A stretch of DNA of 11,000 bases from Gammaproteobacteria bacterium UBA4475 (lineage in GTDB: Bacteria > Pseudomonadota > Gammaproteobacteria > Pseudomonadales > Azotimanducaceae). The DNA lies in contig DGOD01000065.1 in the NCBI GenBank assembly GCA_002389265.1, positions 6,010-17,009 on the forward strand, in the 5' to 3' direction. This document shows positions 6,670 to 11,000 of this stretch, one piece after another. The first letter of the stretch is position 1. Every line of letters starts with the position of its first letter. A program made the translations under genes and the position numbers. The notes under the pieces are model-generated. The model was not told the DNA's origin, searched no databases, and saw nothing but the letters and a program-made list of their open reading frames with translations.

Positions 6670-7425
6670 GTGACTGACCATCCAATTCCAAAAAAACGGT
6701 ACCCAGTGATAATTGATACGCGATTAACCCAGCTCTACACATTGGCCTGGCCTGCCGCTTCTATGCTGATATTACTAGCACTGGTCGAACGCACACCCAT
6801 GGATCACTGGATCAGCGACTGGTTGTTTGACAGTCACAGCCGAGCCTTTAACTTGAATGACAGTTTTTTGTTCAAGCGGGTGCTGCATGACTGGGCTCGC
6901 AATATCGCCTATATCAGCGCCTTGTTGATTCTCGCTGGCTTGGCTTGGAGCGGGCTCGCGAACAAACCTCGTTGGCGGCCGCCCCTGGTTTTTATGTTCA
7001 TCTCAATGTTCCTTAGCACTGCCACCATCGCCATCATCAAGTATTCCAGCGATATCTACTGCCCCAATCTACTGCTGGAATATGGCGGTCAATTTCAGCG
7101 GGTGGAATTGTTTGATTTTCAACCGAGCAACCAGCCACCAGGCCGGTGTTGGCCTTCCGGGCACGCGTCTACTGGTTTTTGTTTCCTCGGGTTTTTTTAT
7201 GCAGCCCGCGTTTATGAACCGCGCTGGGCCCTGCCCTGCTTAATCGCGGCTATCGGACTTGGCGTCCTGTTTAGTGTTTCTCAGACTATCCGTGGTGTAC
7301 ACTTCTTCTCTCATGGTATCTGGACCGGACTTATCATTTGGGCAATCAATATTGTTCTCGCCGCCGGTTTGTTGCCTGCGACAACCAGAGCACCTGAACA
7401 ACCGATTACTGAAATCCGGGGTTGA
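6670..7425 (+). CDS. PAP2-superfamily membrane phosphatase (251 aa)
   Basis: This is an integral inner-membrane protein with about five or six hydrophobic segments, expected to remove or transfer a phosphate on a lipid-linked substrate on the periplasmic face. The three PAP2 motifs are recognisable but altered. Motif 1 reads KYSSDIYCP (124-132), with Cys131 where KxxxxxxRP has Arg. Motif 2 is WPSGHAS (161-167) with the key His165. Motif 3 is SQTIRGVHFFSH (204-215), with Gln205 for Arg and His215 for Asp but the nucleophile His211 kept. The same CP, RGxHFxSH style occurs in a known PAP2 subgroup of proteobacteria, so the protein is probably active. The substrate (lipid A, undecaprenyl-PP or phospholipid) is undetermined. 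The GTG start at 6670 lacks a clear Shine-Dalgarno. An ATG inside the first membrane segment is a poorer choice. Confidence 0.83.
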   Translation: MTDHPIPKKRYPVIIDTRLTQLYTLAWPAASMLILLALVERTPMDHWISDWLFDSHSRAFNLNDSFLFKRVLHDWARNIAYISALLILAGLAWSGLANKPRWRPPLVFMFISMFLSTATIAIIKYSSDIYCPNLLLEYGGQFQRVELFDFQPSNQPPGRCWPSGHASTGFCFLGFFYAARVYEPRWALPCLIAAIGLGVLFSVSQTIRGVHFFSHGIWTGLIIWAINIVLAAGLLPATTRAPEQPITEIRG

Positions 7426-7519
7426 AGACCATAACTGATACTCACGACTAACACTTGCGATCAGAGCGCGTGATTAAACTGCTTTGCTCAAACCGCTTGA
7501 TAAATTTAAGGCTCTACCG

Positions 7520-8587
7520 ATGATCCTGTATCGTTATTTCGCCAAAGAAGTCTATGGGAGCTTGCTTGCCCTGGCCTTGTTGATTTTGGTGATTGCCATT
7601 GCCTGGCGCTTTAATGGCTACCTGGCAGAAGCAGCGCGAGGCGATATTACTAAGGAAGTCTTGTTCCCTTTGATTTTTTTCAAGCTACCCGGTTTTCTCG
7701 AACTGGTGCTACCGGTGAGCTTTTTCCTGGCCTTAATGTTGACTTACGGGCGCCTGCACGCCGACAGCGAAATGGTGGTGCTATCCATGAGCGGCTTCGG
7801 TTCCGGCCAGCTGATGCGCATGACCTTAGTGTTGGCCGGTGGGGTCGCCATCACCAGCGGCGTCTTGTCCCTTTGGCTCAAACCTATCTCTGAATCCCAG
7901 GTGGAAGCACTGTTCACCTCCCAGCAGACCATTACTGAATTTGCGACCCTGGCGCCTGGCCGATTTCAGGCTCTACGTTCGGGCAACCGAGTGACTTATA
8001 GCGAAGACATCATCGATGGCAATGTTCTTCAAGGTGTCTTTATGAGCGAAGTGGCTAGCAGCGACCCCACAAAGGCAATTATCACGGTTGCCGAGCAAGG
8101 CCGTTCGGTGGTCGACAAAGCGGGTAACCGGTTCCTCGTGCTTGAACAGGGTGCAAGGTATCGTGGCACACCGGGCCAAAACGACTACCAAGTCATTGAA
8201 TTTGAAGAGTTCGGTCAACTTCTGCCGGAACGTAAAGTGGCTCAAGCGGAGCGACGCAATTCGGCCTTGACCCTGAGCGAGTTACTGAACAATTTGCAGA
8301 ACCGAGCCTATGCGGCGGAGCTGCATTGGCGACTGGCCATGATCATTATCATTCCACTCATCGCCTTGATGGCCATCCCCTTAAGCAAGGTCAATCCTCG
8401 AGAAGGACGTCTTAACCGTCTAATTCCTGGATTAATCGTTTGTCTGATTTATATCATGAGTCTGGCTGCCGCGCGCTCTGGACTGGAGAAGGGCACAATT
8501 CCTCTTGCTCTTGGGCTGTGGTGGGTCCATGGCATTGCCATCATCTTCATCTATGGACTATACCGCTGGAACCGCTTCAGGTACTGA
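7520..8587 (+). CDS. lptF: LPS export ABC transporter permease LptF (355 aa)
   Basis: This is a membrane subunit of the LptB2FGC transporter that extracts lipopolysaccharide from the inner membrane and passes it to the periplasmic bridge. It shows the LptF/LptG topology: three hydrophobic segments near the N-terminus (about 12-30, 50-75, 100-120), a periplasmic beta-jellyroll region (about 125-270), then three more. The N-terminus MILYRYFAKEV and the C-terminal PLSKVNPREGR and LGLWWVH motifs match LptF better than LptG. E. coli LptF is about 366 residues. The ATG at 7520 has AAGG 8 nt upstream and the usual family start. An in-frame TTG at 7484 is less likely. LptG normally follows LptF, but here a convergent gene on the other strand begins 18 bp later. 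Confidence 0.9.
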   Translation: MILYRYFAKEVYGSLLALALLILVIAIAWRFNGYLAEAARGDITKEVLFPLIFFKLPGFLELVLPVSFFLALMLTYGRLHADSEMVVLSMSGFGSGQLMRMTLVLAGGVAITSGVLSLWLKPISESQVEALFTSQQTITEFATLAPGRFQALRSGNRVTYSEDIIDGNVLQGVFMSEVASSDPTKAIITVAEQGRSVVDKAGNRFLVLEQGARYRGTPGQNDYQVIEFEEFGQLLPERKVAQAERRNSALTLSELLNNLQNRAYAAELHWRLAMIIIIPLIALMAIPLSKVNPREGRLNRLIPGLIVCLIYIMSLAAARSGLEKGTIPLALGLWWVHGIAIIFIYGLYRWNRFRY

Positions 8588-8605
8588 CCCAACAATCGAT
8601 CGGGT

Positions 8606-10303
8606 CTATAATGTCTTCTTCATCTCCACAGACACCAACATCGCGCGACCACTGTTTCGATCGTTGACTGGAAATGCCACATCCAAGTGAATCACTTGGC
8701 CTTTATCAGACTTGCTCGGCAGCAGCCGTAGGCCAAAACCCACATCAGCCTTCCAACCATCCTTATCCACGTCAACCTCTCGAAACCATGCTCGCCCCAC
8801 ATCAGCGAATGCGGCAAAGCCGAGATTGAACAGACCGAAAGGCTCATACTGGGTAAACACGCGCTCCTCCATCGTCAACAAGATCAAACTGTCGCCAGAT
8901 AAATAGTTGCTGCGATAGCCTCGCAAACCCTTGTCACCGCCCAATGTCAACGCATCCTGATCCAGCGGATTTTTCAGCATGGATATCTCCATCGCCATAA
9001 ACAGGCTTCGATTCTTGGTCTGACCACGATGAAATTTTAATGCCAGATTCAGTTCACCGTCTTCAATTACGTGACGGTTAATATCCCAGCGCCCGCGCCA
9101 GCCTAGGTTCGACTGCAGCAGCATTTTGTCTCTCGACAACCAAGTGTCAGCCCAGACCCCCTGCAAAATCACCTGCCCACCCTGAGGCGAGTAACCCAGG
9201 CGGGCGCGCAAGTCACGGCCCAGGTGAATATCTTCAGATCGCTTAATCTGATTGATGTTGAAGCCGATTTTGTAGTCGTCTTGGACCTGTTGGTACTCGA
9301 CAAAGGGATAAGCCAGATTCAGATCATCGGGTACTCTTGCAGGCACAATTTCATCTGGCAGGATGGCGTAGTGCTGTTTTTCTAGCTGCAAGCCGAATAA
9401 ATAACGTGCGACCTGCTCATCGATCAAGCCTGCGGATAGACCAAAATAGGTGCTTACCGCCTGATCCTGCACTTGCAAGGCACTGACTTTGACCGAATCT
9501 ACATAGCGGCTTTGAGTAGACTGCGACTCCGCCATTCGAACCCCCCAACTCCGCCGTGTATCCAGCGCGTAGAACGGCAAGCCGATATCGACGGAGCGAT
9601 GATAACCGTCGGAGTACTTCTCAACCCGAACCGAAAGATTGAGACGTTCACCTTGAAAATACGGGTCATTGTAATGAAATTGCAGCTTATTTCGGTCTGG
9701 CTCCTTCTTCACCCCCAATCCGATACTCTTGCCTGAGCCGAGAAAATTGGAGTCTCGAAAACCCAGTGACCCAGAGGTGTCACCGCCGCTAGACTTCAAG
9801 GATATCTCGGGCGTCAGGGTCCAGACCTCGTGGGTGACCACCTCCAGGTCCACTTCATTCTGGCAATCCCGAACCACCCTGATCGCTGAATCAGCGATAT
9901 AATTTTCCTGACGCAGTAACCGTTCGGATTCATCCAGCAGATGATCATTAACTTCCTCGCCGATCGAGAATAGCAACAACCGCTCGATGACAGCGGGCCG
10001 CGTGTACCTGTGCACTCTATTGGCCCATCGATAGAGCGCAAAGTTTTCCTGCGCATTAGCGGGGTCAAATATTGGCAGGGTATTGATATATATTTTTCTG
10101 ACCGTTTTTTTATGGCCCGCTTTAATACGGTCTATATCATCACCCCAGCGTTGCAGCCTGGCAGTAAAGTCATAACCCGGTAACGCCGGTTCATAGCCAA
10201 CATAGGTTGAGGCAGCATGGCAATTCAAATCAGCGCCCAGCGCCCAGCCAGGCGTCATTAATAACGCGAGCCAGACACCTCGTGAACACACATGACTACT
10301 CAT
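8606..10303 (-). CDS. Omp85/BamA-TamA superfamily outer-membrane protein (565 aa)
   Basis: This is a predicted outer-membrane beta-barrel. Residues 1-23 look like a Sec signal peptide (hydrophobic core WLALLM, cleavage near ALGA). A POTRA-like region follows (about 66-160: VRKIYI, VIERLLLFSIGEEVN, DESERLLRQENYI, VDLEVVTHEVWTLTPE). The remaining ~400 residues alternate polar and hydrophobic like barrel strands. The conserved Omp85 loop-6 motif is LRGY (460-463) in GGDKGLRGYRSN. With apparently one POTRA it is much shorter than BamA (five) or TamA (three), so it belongs to the shorter group of unknown substrate. The last residue is Leu (KKTL) where barrels usually end in Phe or Trp. The start ATG lacks a clear Shine-Dalgarno. 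A seven-codon frame beginning ATGAAAAAATC overlaps it upstream. Confidence 0.85.
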   Translation of the reverse strand: MSSHVCSRGVWLALLMTPGWALGADLNCHAASTYVGYEPALPGYDFTARLQRWGDDIDRIKAGHKKTVRKIYINTLPIFDPANAQENFALYRWANRVHRYTRPAVIERLLLFSIGEEVNDHLLDESERLLRQENYIADSAIRVVRDCQNEVDLEVVTHEVWTLTPEISLKSSGGDTSGSLGFRDSNFLGSGKSIGLGVKKEPDRNKLQFHYNDPYFQGERLNLSVRVEKYSDGYHRSVDIGLPFYALDTRRSWGVRMAESQSTQSRYVDSVKVSALQVQDQAVSTYFGLSAGLIDEQVARYLFGLQLEKQHYAILPDEIVPARVPDDLNLAYPFVEYQQVQDDYKIGFNINQIKRSEDIHLGRDLRARLGYSPQGGQVILQGVWADTWLSRDKMLLQSNLGWRGRWDINRHVIEDGELNLALKFHRGQTKNRSLFMAMEISMLKNPLDQDALTLGGDKGLRGYRSNYLSGDSLILLTMEERVFTQYEPFGLFNLGFAAFADVGRAWFREVDVDKDGWKADVGFGLRLLPSKSDKGQVIHLDVAFPVNDRNSGRAMLVSVEMKKTL

Positions 10304-10760
10304 CAGTTGATTTTTTCATGTAGATCAACACGTTCAATCCAACCACTGGGAAGACGCCCATAACATGACTAAAAAACGCTCATCCCCAGAAAAAGTTCAA
10401 TTGCGGTCTGAGCCTTGACCTTATGTCAACTTGACCCGCCACACACCGAGGGCCGCCCACTACGCGACTAGGTTTGGAATAGACTCGGCCACGCTTGTGG
10501 TGCAAGCGCTTGCCGATACTGACTAACATTACCTTTAAGCTCACCAACCAAAACTGCTTATGATCAAGATCTCGACAAAAACAGTGGCCAGTGCAGAATT
10601 GACATCACCACGGGGTTAGCGTTCTATAAGTCATCAAAATATGAAAGGCTCGATTGTTACAGGTTTAACCAGCGCCCGCGTAAATTAAGTTTTCACTTAG
10701 GATTGCGCTTAAGTATTGACTCTATTGACTGACATTCGGCCCTTGACCCGACGGAGACCC
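10304..10760. other. Intergenic region between the barrel gene and the GH2 gene
   Basis: These 457 bp hold the divergent upstream regions of the barrel gene (minus) and the GH2 gene (plus). The clear element is the LacI-type palindrome at 10501-10514. Directly before it CCAC-GCTT-GTGG (10489-10500) can form a small hairpin. CTTGACC recurs at 10414, 10430 and 10742, and TATTGACT is repeated at 10714 and 10723 with a 9-bp period. These resemble -35 elements, but none has a good -10 at 16-18 bp, so no promoter is called. No gene was seen. Confidence 0.5.
10501..10514. promoter_or_regulatory. LacI-family operator-like palindrome
   Basis: TGCAAGCGCTTGCC contains a perfect 12-bp palindrome, GCAAGCGCTTGC (10502-10513). 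It matches the classic LacI-family form TGnAAnCGnTTnCA at all but the last base. LacI-family repressors of sugar genes commonly bind such sites with a central CG. It is 247 bp before the GH2 start and 187 bp before the barrel gene start, so it could serve either. The GH2 gene is the more natural target. The regulator gene is not in the window. Confidence 0.5.
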
Positions 10761-11000
10761 ATGGTGACTATTCCGCGTCCAGAATACCCAAGACCACTAC
10801 TGCAAAGACTCGACTGGCTCAATCTCAACGGCGAATGGCGCTTCGGTACTGATCCAAAGAATGTGGGTCTGGTCCAAAAGTGGTACCAGCACCATGACTA
10901 CGAAGCCACTATCCAAGTCCCTTTCACCATGAATGCGAGCGCCTCGGGCGCATCCCATCTAACACCCTGCGACATCGTCTGGTACGCTCGGGAGTTCGAG
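10761..11000 (+). CDS. Glycoside hydrolase family 2 protein, N-terminal part
   Basis: Eighty codons are open to the window edge, so the gene is incomplete. The ATG has CGGAG just upstream (GGAG at 10753-10756). The visible residues match the N-terminal jelly-roll sugar-binding domain of GH2 enzymes (beta-galactosidase, beta-glucuronidase, beta-mannosidase): RPEYPRP (6-12), LDWLNLNGEWRFGTD (17-31), a W about ten residues later (QKWY), IQVPF (53-57) and DIVWYAREFE at the end (71-80). The catalytic barrel is outside the window, so the specificity is unknown. No signal peptide is seen, suggesting a cytoplasmic enzyme acting on imported oligosaccharides or glycosides. The start of the run RPEYPRP resembles the beta-glucuronidase/galactosidase type. 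The LacI-type palindrome upstream suggests sugar-inducible expression. Confidence 0.8.
   Translation, partial: MVTIPRPEYPRPLLQRLDWLNLNGEWRFGTDPKNVGLVQKWYQHHDYEATIQVPFTMNASASGASHLTPCDIVWYAREFE

Noticed and set aside
7484..7519. TTG start extending LptF by 12 residues
   Set aside because: The ATG at 7520 has AAGG 8 nt upstream and gives the usual LptF N-terminus.
10304..10321. Seven-codon frame (MKKSTDE) overlapping the barrel gene start
   Set aside because: It is too short to support, with no clear Shine-Dalgarno. It is mentioned only in the barrel gene entry.
10414..10436. Direct repeat CTTGACC, 16-bp period, -35-like
   Set aside because: Neither copy has a -10 element at suitable spacing, so it is not called as a promoter or operator.
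10641..10688. 15-codon frame (MKGSIVTGLTSARVN) before the GH2 gene
   Set aside because: It has no Shine-Dalgarno and no attenuator structure, so it is probably chance.

Overview
The window looks like ordinary chromosomal DNA of a Gram-negative gammaproteobacterium, probably marine or aquatic. The evidence is an LPS-export permease of the LptF type, an outer-membrane barrel protein of the BamA/TamA superfamily, a PAP2-type membrane phosphatase, a GGDEF protein with a gammaproteobacterial style of charged insert, and a DmdC-type long acyl-CoA dehydrogenase. The genus cannot be fixed from the sequence alone. No rRNA, tRNA, CRISPR, integrase, transposase or phage gene is visible.

Layout. At the left edge a gene probably begins on the minus strand (GTG at 35, with a good promoter and Shine-Dalgarno). 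It follows a minus-strand acyl-CoA dehydrogenase (211-1977) in the same direction, with a terminator-like hairpin between them. A divergent region (1978-2182) carries an 11-bp-arm inverted repeat that overlaps a possible promoter for the dehydrogenase. To the right, a membrane-anchored alpha/beta hydrolase (2183-3160) overlaps a membrane diguanylate cyclase (about 3153-4481), apparently one operon with overlapping reading frames. A monoacylglycerol-lipase-like hydrolase (4531-5391, minus) converges on them. A gap (5392-5854) has no convincing intact gene, only weak protein-like frames that could be a decayed fragment.

The second half is envelope-related. A protein of unknown function (5855-6607) has a small N-terminal domain and a low-complexity tail built from about five degenerate D-S-LSLA-GS-L repeats. 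After it come a PAP2-family phosphatase with variant catalytic motifs (6670-7425) and an lptF-type gene (7520-8587) without an adjacent lptG. An 18-bp convergent gap then leads to an Omp85-superfamily barrel protein (8606-10303, minus). The last gap (10304-10760) contains a near-perfect LacI-family operator-like palindrome, and a glycoside hydrolase family 2 gene starts at 10761 and runs off the window.

How they fit together. The left half handles acyl/ester metabolism (acyl-CoA dehydrogenase, two alpha/beta hydrolases) plus c-di-GMP synthesis. The right half handles lipid or LPS phosphate chemistry, LPS export and outer-membrane assembly, and ends at the start of what may be a sugar-utilisation locus. 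I found no clear novel multi-gene system. The items most worth a second look are the solitary lptF, the repeat-tailed protein, the PAP2 variant motifs, the cyclase with a degenerate I-site, and the LacI-type palindrome beside the GH2 gene.
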